The notes under the pieces: model-generated | What the model saw: only the letters and a program-made list of their open reading frames with translations | What the model was told of the DNA's origin: nothing | The model's database searches: none | NCBI GenBank assembly: GCA_030847615.1 | Contig: JAUMIR010000005.1 | Coordinates: 241,962,645 to 242,026,644 of the forward strand | DNA from: Gambelia wislizenii | Lineage: Eukaryota > Chordata > Lepidosauria > Squamata > Crotaphytidae | DNA length: 64,000 nt | Reading direction: 5' to 3' | Translations under genes and position numbers: made by a program | In this document: positions 45,358 through 55,158 of the stretch, one piece after another | Layout: the number at the start of each line of letters is the position of its first letter | Position numbering within the stretch: the first letter of the stretch is position 1

Positions 45358-46440
45358 TCAGTTTAAAGCCCTCCTGATCAGATCTTTCAGTGTCTTAGCA
45401 AAAATATTACTGCCAACTGCTATGAGGTGCAACCCATCCCTTGCCAGTAGTCTACCTCCCTGAAACTGCGCCCCACGGTCCAGGAAGCCAAACCATTCCT
45501 GGCGGCACCATCTGTGAAGCCAGTTGTTCACCTCCACTATTCTTTTCTGCCTTCCTGGGCCATGTCCTTCCACTGGAAGGACAGACAAAATGACTAGCTG
45601 TGCATCCAGGTTCTTCAACTTCCTACCCAAAGCCTCATAATCTCTTCTGATCTTCTGGAGGCTATGCCTTGCAGTATTGTTGGTTCCCCATGGACCAAAA
45701 GGAAGGGATAATGGTCAGAAGGCTTGATGAGTCTTGTCAGCCTCTCTGTTACATCTTGAATTTTTGCCCCAGGGAGACAGCATACTTCCCAAGACATTTT
45801 GTCAGGCCTGCAGACTACTGCTTCTGTTTCTCACAGCAGGAAATCCCCTACCACCACCACCCTCCTCCTTCAAGTCTTGGCAGAGGCCACTTCATATGCT
45901 GAATCTACCAAGGTTTCCTCTGTGTTCCCTAAGGCCTGGCACTGCTGCTCTTCCTCATCTTCTCTGGAAAGAGCTCTCTCTTTCTCAGAATCGGCTTCAA
46001 ATCAATTCTGTACTTCAAGGTGGCCGAATGATCCCTGGCCCTTCTACTTCTCTGTGTCACATTCCTCCAAGTGTTCATTTCCTGAGTATGGGTAATGGCC
46101 TCCTCCGTAGACACCTCCCTGGTGTATTCCACTTCAGGATGATGTACTCTGCTCTTTCCAAGAAAACTTTTCACTCCATTAATATTCAGAAGAGTAGATA
46201 CCCTGTCCTCAAGATGCTTGACCTTCTCTTCCAGCAGGGCCACCAACTTGCACTTGCTGCAGATATAGCACCCATCTCCTCTGGCAAGAAGACAAACATT
46301 CCACAGGTGTTGCAAGTGACTGCAGCAGCTCCCTCACTGGCCATATTCAGTCTTCTTAAGTAGTCACTGAATGAGAACTTTGGGCTTCCCTGTCCAAGCT
46401 CCTCTAGTATCCCCCCTCCACCCAATGCCTGTTGGCCTTG
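45358..46440 (-). pseudogene. CR1 ORF1: zinc/coiled-coil part and esterase part
   Basis: Minus strand. About 46330-46170: a Cys-rich motif CYICSKCK followed by leucine-heptads LVALLEEKVKHLEDRVSTL, the N-terminal half of CR1 ORF1. About 45797-45358: the SGNH-esterase half, with VHGEPT (a decayed form of the VHVGTND block), LGRKLKNLDAQLVILSVLPV, NNWLHRWC and finally the C-terminal Asp-x-x-His block GLLARDGLHL-type (RDGLHLIAVGSN). Several frame changes separate the pieces. ORF1 proteins of this type bind RNA or membranes; this copy is dead. Confidence 0.85.
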
Positions 46441-47024
46441 TTTCTCAGAAGAGCTCCTATGCCCCTGTTATGTTAGAACTGTGCACGCCACAAGGCGCTT
46501 GCTGCTGATTTTCCAGTATTAACCTAGAAAGATTGCAGCAGCAATCATATAGAGCTAGTGGCTGCTAACTCTGCCCCTAGGCAGCTCAGCAGAAGCCCTT
46601 CCCCCTCAGAAAAGAACTGTGCCTCCCCCTCAAACTCCCCTGCCAAACACCCCTGTTGTCCTCTCTCCTGTTCACCTAGCTCCTGTATGCTGAGCTCCAG
46701 AGACTGAAGCTGCAGCTACAGAGACAGAGAGAGAGAGAGCTATTGGCTGCTAGCTCCTCCCTCTGACCTACTGACCTACTGACCCTACTTCCTTTCAGCA
46801 GTCTCTATGACGCACTTGCTCACTTTCTCTCAAGAGAAGCAGCTCACCAATCAAGTGCTAACGAGCCCTTCCCCCAGGCAAGCCTACACTCAGCCCACAC
46901 AAACAAACAGCCTTGACCCAAGCAAGCACACTAGTGTTAGCCCAACAAACTCTCTAGGTCTGAATAAGTTTAATTCAACAGACACAAGCTTACCTTATGC
47001 TATGTCTTCCACCACACCCATGCT
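46441..47024 (-). mobile_element. CR1 5' UTR region
   Basis: GC-rich sequence upstream of ORF1 on the minus strand, containing the first copy (46645-46780) of a direct repeat shared with 47025-47153. The plus-strand frames here are antisense shadows. Confidence 0.6.
46645..46780. repeat. CR1 leader direct repeat, copy 1
   Basis: 'aaacacccctgttgtcctct' ... 'agctccagagactgaagctgcagct' ... 'ggctgctagc' ... 'ctgacctactg', repeated 380 bp downstream. Confidence 0.9.
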
Positions 47025-47153
47025 AAACACCCCTGTTGTCCTCTCTCCTGTTTGCCTCGCTCCTGTATGCCAAGTTCCAGAGACTGAAGCTGCAGCTGTA
47101 TAGAGATAGAGAGCTACTGGCTGCTAGCATCTCCCTCTGCTCTGACCTACTGG
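47025..47153. repeat. CR1 leader direct repeat, copy 2
   Basis: Same sequence as 46645-46780 with a few substitutions and a shorter GA run. It joins directly to an ORF2-linker fragment at 47154. Confidence 0.9.
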
Positions 47154-47275
47154 CCCTGAGGATCTGAATTCATTTATAATGCCCAAGTATTCCTGCACTA
47201 CCTCTTTACATTTACCTATTCTGTGCTGCATTTTCCCTACTGCATCATAGTCAAAGACAAATCCATCTCCTTATT
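47154..47275 (-). mobile_element. CR1 ORF2 linker fragment joined to a CR1 leader
   Basis: 'gaattcatttataatgcccaagtattcctgcactacctctt' matches the ORF2 linker/RT region seen at 24330-24420 and 51950-52020. In minus-strand order it lies upstream of a CR1 leader, which is not the normal order within one element. Confidence 0.8.
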
Positions 47276-47501
47276 ATAGGAAGAAGTGAATATAAAAGGA
47301 ACTAGATAGAGGAATGAAAGAAATGGGCAGATGGTAATAGGGTAAATTTTTAACTGTATAAAGAGAAGAGGAGCAGGAATGACCAGCAATGGATAAGAAT
47401 ACTCTGGGAGACATGTAGGGAGAGGAAGGAAGAAGTATAATATAAAATATCTTCTCTACTTTAAAAAACTGCCAAAATGGATGGCTGAAAAAAGACATTT
47501 C

Positions 47502-48145
47502 CAGGGGGTTGTCTAAATGGTGAAAATATTCCTCACAGAATGTGAGGAGAATACCATCTGTCTTAATGGGACTCCGTATCACTCCGCTATAATCAGAAGG
47601 TGGGGGGCCAAAAATGCCAAAAAGTATGCTGGAAAAGCCTTTGTAGCTTTCACAAAGTGTTTTAAAAACAGTGGAGGGAATGCGCATTCCTGCTCATTGG
47701 AACAAATGATCAAATTGATTTGCTTTCCACATATGAGTGGAAGTGGAAAGCTGATTGGTCGATGTGTGCAGGGGTGGAGCTTGCTAACAAGGCAAGCGCC
47801 CAGAGCTGCCGTGTTGGATTTTCACCTTAGCAAGTGAGCACACACTAAGGCGATAAAACAGGGGGGTTGCTTTTTTATTAAAGCAAAAGGTCACTCTTTC
47901 ACACCTTGAATAGGGTGTTTTTTTTAAAAAAACTGTCCACTGATGGCAATTTGAGTTAAGTAAAAATGTGAGTAATTCACTCACGGCCGTGATCTTGATT
48001 TGCAGGCATGCCTGTTTGCACAGCAAATGCAGATAGCTTCACATGCCTGCTATCCACCCCCAAAACGCCAAGACAAATAGCGGTTGCTGAAAATTGCCAA
48101 TACTGTGGAGCAATCCACATTTTTTGCCTAGTATAGATGAGACAG
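47502..48145 (-). mobile_element. TTGTCTA-ended MITE family, copy 3
   Basis: Left end CAGGGGGTTGTCTAAATGG. The right end 'tttgcctagtatagatgagaca' is a decayed inverse of it. Conserved middle: 'gctgattggtc', 'ggagcttgctaacaaggcaagc', 'gtgttggattttcaccttagcaagtg'. This is the reverse complement of the layout in copy 4 (63272-63846). About 640 bp, no transposase. Confidence 0.75.
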
Positions 48146-48186
48146 ACATAGTCATGTTAGTCTGCATAAGTATGCAAAGGCATCTT

Positions 48187-48295
48187 GTAGCACCTTCGAG
48201 CCTAACTGAGAGAAAGACGTTGGTAGCATAAGCTTTCATAGACTTAAGTCTATGAATGCTCATTCTACCAACTTCTTACTCTCAAAGGTGTTACA
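48187..48295. repeat. Perfect-centred hairpin repeat
   Basis: The central palindrome TCATAGACTTAAGTCTATGA (48236-48255) is flanked by long imperfect arms ('gtagcaccttcgagcctaactgag' with 'ctctcaaaggtgttac', and 'gttggtagcat' with 'attctaccaac'). Partial relatives occur at 9222, 39700 and 49590. Confidence 0.8.
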
Positions 48296-49817
48296 AGGTC
48301 TAATATCTATATGAGAAAAACTGTGTTACAGAACTCTCTGCTACAAGGAAATAGCTGTGGCAAAAAGAAATAGCAAATCTCAGTGAGGGATTTGGTATCA
48401 ATATAAAATTATATCAGTAACTGCCAGATGCTTGTGCTGAATTCTGCCCCCACCTGCCACCATTTTGTGACTTGCTCTGCCCCTATCATTTTCAACTGAT
48501 GTACTTTGGTCATTTTCAGCTCTTTCAAGAGGGGGCTGTAGGTAGAAAGAGCACCAAATTGAGCCCTTGGGGGTGGGGGAAGCAGGATTTGAATGTATGT
48601 TACAGCCATCTTCTTGCAACTAAACAGGGCTGAATCTGGTCAGTGTCTGTAAGAAAGATTGCTGGGGAACGCAAGGTACCCAGCCTTCAGTTCTGTGGAA
48701 GAAAAGTAACATATAAAGATAATGATCTAATAAATAAAAAGGCAGAGCCCTAAAAAAACATGTATACAATGTATGAGCAGAAGGATATTTCTTGTTTGTT
48801 AAAAAAAAAAGCAGTGTTTCATCTAATAAAAAGTAAAGAAAACCAAAATATTTAGAACAGAATATCTCTTTTCAAGAAATGTATGTGTGCTATGACCATT
48901 TCTCTTCATGATGGCTCTTATTTCCTTCAGTCTTTTGTAACTGTAAAGTACAGCACATTCTTTTCAATACTTCATTGCTCCAGTGTGCATTATAGCACCA
49001 AATGCCCTTTCTGTTTGAGATTCCTATTGACTTCAACCATTGTTCAGGCTGCAGGCTTTCACCATTACTTCAGCTATGCTGACTCATTCCCGCTAGCTCT
49101 GCCTTTTCCCTCCTCTGCCCCCTGCCCCCACTCCCCAAGATGCTCTCAGATTCATAATCTCCTTGTCACTTGCAAAGCTGCATGATCTCTCTTTACAAAT
49201 TACATGGAATGAAAAACCAATTGCAGATCTTTAAACCATTCTACACGAATACATTTCAGATTCCTGTATGCACTGCCGGTAGAACAGTCCCCTGTTGCCA
49301 CGGCGAACCTCAGTACCCAAGACAATATAACTAGCCACCAGTACCATCCTTGCAAGACCTGTGAAATGTGTTTTTATTGCAACCTAAGAGCCTGAAAATG
49401 TTTGTGTGGTTTACCAGAAATCTTAGGGCACCTTCACGAGGGTGCCTTTGTTTTCACCATGAGCTGATGGCATAATTTCTGTGTAATATTTGGAAGATAT
49501 TTGAGTTTCTTGAATACAATTCATATAATAATACAGCAGCAAAAAGAAAGCATACTAAGTTGGTCTAACTATATGGTAGAAACAAAACAAAGTTTTGAGG
49601 TACCTTTAAAGCCTAACAGCTTTATTGTGATATACGTTTTAATGAACATGGGTTCAATTTAGATGTATAAAAAGTATGCCCAGCTGGCAGACAGGCATTG
49701 ATGGAAAGCAGTCATTTATATCACACTGGAGAAGAAGCAGGCGAGCTTCTGTTAGCATGACTGACATTATTGGGTTACCACCAATTACTGCTGTAGTTAA
49801 TAGTCATCTTGTATATA
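48296..49817. other. Mostly unassigned; repeat fragment at 49560-49680
   Basis: 'ttgaggtacctttaaagcctaacagc' at 49594-49619 belongs to the hairpin-repeat family. The rest has no recognised element or gene. Confidence 0.4.
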
Positions 49818-49960
49818 CAGTGGGCCCTCGGTATCCACTGGGGTTTTGGTTCCAGGCCCCTCTATGGATACCAAAATCCGTGGATGCTCAAGTCCCAGTA
49901 TATACAATGGTGTAGTAAAATGGTGTTCCTTATATAAAATGGTGAATTTTTGAACCATGG
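49818..49960. mobile_element. Tigger-like MITE, right half missing
   Basis: CAGTGGGCCCTCGGTATCC end with TA flank, 'ggataccaaaatccgtggatgctcaagtccc' and 'cttatataaaatgg'. It stops just before the inverted LINE tail at 49974, which may have truncated it. Confidence 0.8.
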
Positions 49961-49970
49961 TTGCTTGAAT

Positions 49971-49973
<3 letters not shown>

Positions 49974-50016
<43 letters not shown>

Positions 50017-50350
50017 CTTTTCTTCACAAAGATTCAGGAAGGACTCATCCCGTGCTTTCTGCAAGTGCGTTGATGACTTAAAAGGCCAATTCGAGATAAA
50101 CAAGTCCAGTGGCAGAAAGCACAGCAGAAGGTCTCCTTGGGTGATGTTTCCGTGTTGTGATTCTTTCTGCGTTGTCGTTTCTCTTCAAGACTTGTTCGGC
50201 GTGAGTTCTCAAATAAGGCTGCAGCAGTGTGGATAGTGCGTCTCCATGCCTCCCGATGTGAGGCCAGGGTGGACCATTGTTAGTGATCAATTTGGCCAGG
50301 CCTGAGATGTTGTTTCAGGGAGTCCATGTATCGCTTTTTTGAAGCACCCT
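49974..50350 (-). pseudogene. C2HC-finger LINE, 3' fragment
   Basis: Begins with (CT)n at 49974-50013 (the (GA)n tail inverted), then the 3' UTR hairpin region, the finger (HLxE changes, 'ttgatgacttaaaaggcc'), and QWSTLASHREAWRR-type coding back to 'agtccatgtatcgctttttt' at 50345. Frame largely open to 50290. Confidence 0.88.
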
Positions 50351-50450
50351 AATATCATGCCAGAGGGCCCCCCTAATCCTCGGGGCCTGGAGCCTTGTCA
50401 GCCCCACCCTTGTGGGAGCCATGCTAGCATTATATAGCTGAGTATTACTC

Positions 50451-52577
50451 ATAGAATCATAGAATTGGAGAGATGGAAGAGACCATGAGGCCCATCCAGT
50501 CCAACCCCCTGCCACGCAGCCATCCAGCTTCTGTTTAAAGACCTCCAAGGAAGGAGACCCCACCATGCTCCAAGGAAGTGTGTTCCACTGCCGAACAGCT
50601 CTTACTGTCAAAAAGTTCCTCCTAATGTTGAGGTGGAATCTCTGTTCCTGGAGCTTGCATCCATTGCTCCGTGTTCCAGTCTCTGGAGCAGCAGAAAACA
50701 AGCCTGCTCCATCCTCAACATGACACCCCTTCACATACTTAAACAGGGCTATCATATCGCCTCTTAATTGTCTTTTTTTCAGGCTAAACATACCCAGCTC
50801 CCTAAATCTCTCCTCATAAGGCATGGTTTCCAGACCTTTCACCATTTTTAGTCGCCCTTCTTTGGACACGCTCCAATTTGTCAATATCCTGTTTGAATTG
50901 TGCTGCCCAGAACTGGACACAGTATTCTAGGTGAGGTCTGACCAAGACAGAATAGAGTGGCACTATTACTTTCCTTGATCTAGACACTATACTTCTATTG
51001 ATGCTGCCCAAAATCGCATTGGCCTTTTTAGCTGCCGCATCACACTGTTGATTCATGTTCAACTTGTGGTCTACTAGGACTCCTAGATCCCTTTCGCATG
51101 TAGTCTCATTCAGCCAGGTCTCCCCCATCCTATATCTATGCATTTCATTTTTCCGCCCTAAGTGCTGTACCTTACATTTCTCCATATTGAATTTCATTTT
51201 GTTAGCTTTGACCCAGCTCTCCAGTCTATCCATGTCATTTTGAATTTTGAGCCTCTTCTCTAGGTATTAGCTACTCCTCCTAATTTGGTGTCATCTGCAA
51301 ATTTGATAAGTATGCCCCTAATTTCCTCATCCAAGTCTTTGATAAAAATGTTGAATAGCACTGGGCCCATGACAGAACCCTGTGGCATCCCACTATTCAC
51401 ATCTTTCCAAAACAAAGAGCCACTGCTGAGCACCCTTTGGGTTCAGCCGGTCAGCCAATTACAAATCCATTGAACAGTAAACTTGTCTAGCCCACATTTT
51501 ACAAGCTTGTTTGCAAGAATGTCATGGGGAACCTTGTCAAAGGCCTTACTGAAATCAAGGTATGCGATGTCCACAGCATTCCCTTCATCTACCAAGCTGG
51601 TAATTTTATCAAAAAAAGAGATCAGATTAGTCTGGCATGACTTGTTTCTCTGAAACCCATGTTGACTTTTTGTGATTATGGCATTGCCTTCTAAATGTTC
51701 ACAGACTCTCTGTTTAATGATCTGCTCTAGAATCTTCCCTGGTATTGAGGTCAGACTAACTGGACGATAATTGTTGGGATCCTCTTTTTTTCCCTTTTTG
51801 AAGATATTGACAATGTTTGCCCTCCTCCAGTCTGCTGGGACTTTTCCTGTTCTCCAGGAGTTCTCAAAGATTAATGCCAATGGCTCTGAGATCACATTTG
51901 CCAGCTCTTTTAATACTCTTGGATGTAGTTCATCTGGTCCTGGAGATTCAAATTCATTTAGATTAAGAAGGTATTCCTGTACTACCTCTTTACTTATTCT
52001 GTGCTGGATTTCCCCTATTGTGCCTCTGTTCCATTATCCTCAGGTTGGTCACCCTTTTCCTTTTCTGAAAACACTGAGGCAAAGAAGGTGTTGAGTAATT
52101 CTGCCTTTTCTCTGTCTCCTGTTAGCATTTTGCCATCTTCTCCACGTAGTGACCCTACCATTTCCTTCTTCCTCCTTTTGCTGCAGAAATACCCCCCAAA
52201 AAAACCTTTTTTTGGTTCTTATCCTCTCTAGCAAGCCTGAGCTCATTCTGTGCTTTAGCTTTTCTGACTTTACTCCTACACGTGTTCGCTATCTGTTTGA
52301 ATTCTTCTTTGGTGATTTCCCCCTTTTTCCATTTCCTATACATGTTCTGTTTAAAACTTAGCTTCATTGAAAGTTCTTTAGTCATCCATCCTGGTTTCTT
52401 GAGACACCTCCCATTTTTCTTCCTCAATGGTACTGCTTGAAATTGTGCCTTCAGTATCTCCCTTTTGAGAAAGTCCCATCCGTCTTGAGGTCTCTTCTCT
52501 TTTAGTATTCTTGACCATGGGATCACCCCCAGTATTTCCCTGAGTTTATTGAAATCAGCTCTCCTAAAGTCAAGAAT
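50451..52577 (-). pseudogene. CR1 LINE, 2.1-kb 5'-truncated copy with most of ORF2
   Basis: Minus strand, in order: linker (REILGVIPWSRILKEKRPQDGW at about 52470-52530; KPGWMTKELSMKLSFKQ; EFKQIANTCRSKVRKAKAQNE). RT fingers/palm follow at 51895-51443 (FENSWRTGKVPADWRRANIV, NNYRPVSLTSIPGKILEQII, KSQHGFQRNKSCQTNLISF, AYLDFSKAFDKVPHDIL), then [16 protein letters not shown] and an intact FADD at about 51290-51300. Thumb and C-terminus follow to the 3' UTR, with ATTCTATG octamers at 50451-50465. Frames shift about four times. The most complete RT in the window, and the only CR1 here with both catalytic Asp codons. Confidence 0.95.
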
Positions 52578-53341
52578 GCTATTCAAGGAAATCCTTCTGA
52601 ACTGAATGGAACTTACTGCTATCTTAGCATGCATGGAACTGCAGCCTAAATCTAATAATAGTTTTATTCACATAAATCTTTAATGTGAATGGATCCCTAT
52701 ACTAACAAAACTTAATGATGTACTGTATTTCAAAATGGCTCTTTTTTGCTTCCTATTTCACATGAAAAACATTCACACATAGAAAAAAATCCCAGGTGAG
52801 GCTCGAAAGTCCTATAAGAAGATCTTGGCCTTGTTTTATGTAAACCTTGTTTCCAAATATAGCTTTGAAAATATCACATAGACATTGTTCACAAATGGGT
52901 CATTTATTTCTTCCTCATACTGACAGAATCACTGCATGGTTTTGCTTTCAGTCATAATTCTTGTGCTTTCTGAAAACTTTGTTTCTAAAAAGCTAAAGAT
53001 AGCCACCTTTATCTAAAAATAGAACATTATTTACACTGGAAGCCACCAAGGCGGCTTGAAAATAGTAATTATATCATTCTAGCCACTTAGAAAACCAAAT
53101 TACAAAGTGGCATTTATACAAATTCCACAAGTTAAATGCTTTGTCTCCCAAACCCATAGCTCACACATATGGAGTTCCTATGCAAGCAGGATCCTCCCAA
53201 TTTCTTATGCAGTTCTTCCAAATAGCAAGAATTTTCTAATGATTACATCTGCTCTTGAAGCCATTAGGAAGTTCTCTTTTGCATAGGAACCCAGTAAGTG
53301 TCCCTGGCCTGGCTTACCTACACTTACAACCTTGCTGTCTA
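52578..53341. other. Unassigned AT-rich sequence
   Basis: No recognised element. Confidence 0.4.
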
Positions 53342-54349
53342 CAGGCATCTCCCACTTTTTGACTACTCATTTTTTGACATTCCACTTTTTCAACTGTTTT
53401 AAATTATACCCATATAGCATACTTTTTAAATTTTTAAAATACTTTTATTGTATATCAGATAAAATAAAACCAAATTCATTTAAATACTATTATCAGTACT
53501 TCTCAATCTGAATGTCATTTTCTAAATAAACATGCTTCTTGTCATAGTATACAGAATCTTGTATTCTTTATGGCTTCCACTTGTACACCTACTAGACATT
53601 TGTGTCTTAATTTTTATCTCTTTTGCACTTCAGTAAATTTTCTTTCTAATTTGTATTTCTACCTTTTTCATCGTGTTTTTAATAATGAAGGTCAGAGAAT
53701 TGTACTCACCTATTCTTTCCTCTTTCTATATATTGATATTTTATACCTTTATACATTTGTGTGTGTATATGTTGATGTCTGTATTTTGTTATGCATATTC
53801 ATTATCACTCTTTTTATTTCTATTTTGTTTTATTGCATTTTTCTTTCATATATTTCCCCCCATTTCTTCTTTAGATTTCCTTACTGTAATAATTCTTCAT
53901 TCAGGTCCCATTTCTTCCCCAGTATCTTGTAATACCATACTTTTGATGTGTGGTCTGCTCCTTTGTTGTTGTTTGCACAATGGTTTTGTGACCACACCCT
54001 TTTTTTTTTTCTTAGTCAACTCTTCAAGTTTTTTTTTCCTCTCCGTCAACTGATGGAGACTTCCCCCCCAACTCAGTCATCCTTTTCATTCCATCTGTGT
54101 TCAGTCATCTGCATCTTAGAAATTGTGGACAGTGTGTCTCTGATACAGTACTGTACAATATTTGTGCTTACAATACAGTATTCATACAGTATTTATATTT
54201 GTGCTCATGATATACAGTATAATATAAAAAATATAATATATACATTTGATCTATCTATATATATAAAAGACTGGGTTCCACTTTTCTACCATTTCCACTT
54301 TTTGACAGTGCTCTGGTCCCTAACCCATCAAATAAGTGGCGGGGGGCTG
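53342..54349. mobile_element. Tigger-like element, about 1 kb
   Basis: The left end CAGGCATCTCCCACTTTTTG with 'ctactcattttttgacattccac' and the right end 'ccatttccactttttgacagtg...taagtggcggggggctg' are inverted relatives flanked by TA. The interior is very T-rich on the plus strand with several long frames (120-145 codons) lacking any transposase motif. A short 'acagtatt(t/c)ata' repetition lies at 54150-54230. Probably a deleted derivative. Confidence 0.65.
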
Positions 54350-54538
54350 TATACATATCTAGGTATTTATTATTTGGTCCGATAATCATAGAACAGCAGA
54401 ATCATAAACTTTTTAAAATGCGTCTGGGTAGGATACTAACTGGGTTCTATATGTGATTGAGTAGTTTAGCTACAAAAGGGAAAATAAGAAAATAACAGAA
54501 AATATTACATATACAGGAATAATTAGAGATCAGACTAA

Positions 54539-55155
54539 GGAGATTTTCACACGGGCTATATATCCCGTGGCAGGAACAGAACAGGGTCGGGAAAGGTTTT
54601 CCCTTTCGGACGACGTTGACCCCGTTCTGTCCTGCATCCATCCTACTCCCGTGACTGTTCCAGAACAATGTAATCACGATTTTTCATCGTGAATAGGCCT
54701 CCCATTCCGTCACTATCACGCAATCACGGGTGTGCGAACAGTAGTCCCGTTCCTGTTCTGAAATGACAGCCGTGGAGGGGAGGTCCGTTACAAGCGCTTC
54801 CTGGTACGATCTGGACATCCAGGTAAGTGGTACTCTTTATTTTACCCTCCCTGTTTTGATTATGTGATTTAAAGAGTGTTTTTGTGCTTGGTGAACTGAT
54901 TTTATGTTTAGGGGAGTTTTATTTTTTAAATTTACTGTCTGGCGTTATCACGTGATAACGTGATAACGTTTCAGACAGCCGGTTGTAAAAGCAGCCTTAC
55001 GACGGCTACATTTATGGCCAGCAAGGGGAGGGGGAGCCCGTTCCTGATGCGGAATTAAGGTGAGTGTGTGAAAGATTTATGTTATTCCGTGGCAGGAACG
55101 GGAGAGTAGGTAGCGGGGCAGTAACAGGGCATTTTGTCCCCGTGTGAAAATCTCC
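54539..55155 (+). mobile_element. Harbinger-like element, 617 bp, CpG-rich
   Basis: Ends GGAGATTTTCACACGGG and CCCGTGTGAAAATCTCC are perfect 17-bp inverted repeats, flanked by TAA at 54536-54538 and 55156-55158. CpGs are frequent compared with the flanks, suggesting youth. The interior includes a 20-codon ATG frame (54763-54822) ending exactly at CAG|GTAAGT, a second donor-like AAG|GTGAGT near 55050, and an 18-bp palindrome at 54943. No transposase remains. It is related to the 315-bp MITE at 38424 through its ends. Confidence 0.85.
54943..54960. repeat. 18-bp perfect palindrome
   Basis: CGTTATCACGTGATAACG, followed by a second overlapping CGTGATAACG (54959-54968). 'ctgtctg' and 'cagacag' flank it and extend the hairpin. 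It sits in the middle of the Harbinger-like element. CACGTG is an E-box core. Confidence 0.9.
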
Positions 55156-55158
55156 TAA

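Noticed and set aside
45734..46363. 209-codon plus-strand frame
   Set aside because: Antisense shadow of CR1 ORF1, which is recognisable on the minus strand.
53570..54385. Three overlapping frames of 120-145 codons with apparent membrane segments
   Set aside because: Phe/Ile/Leu/Tyr-rich only because the plus strand is T-rich; they lie inside a transposon and show no family motif.
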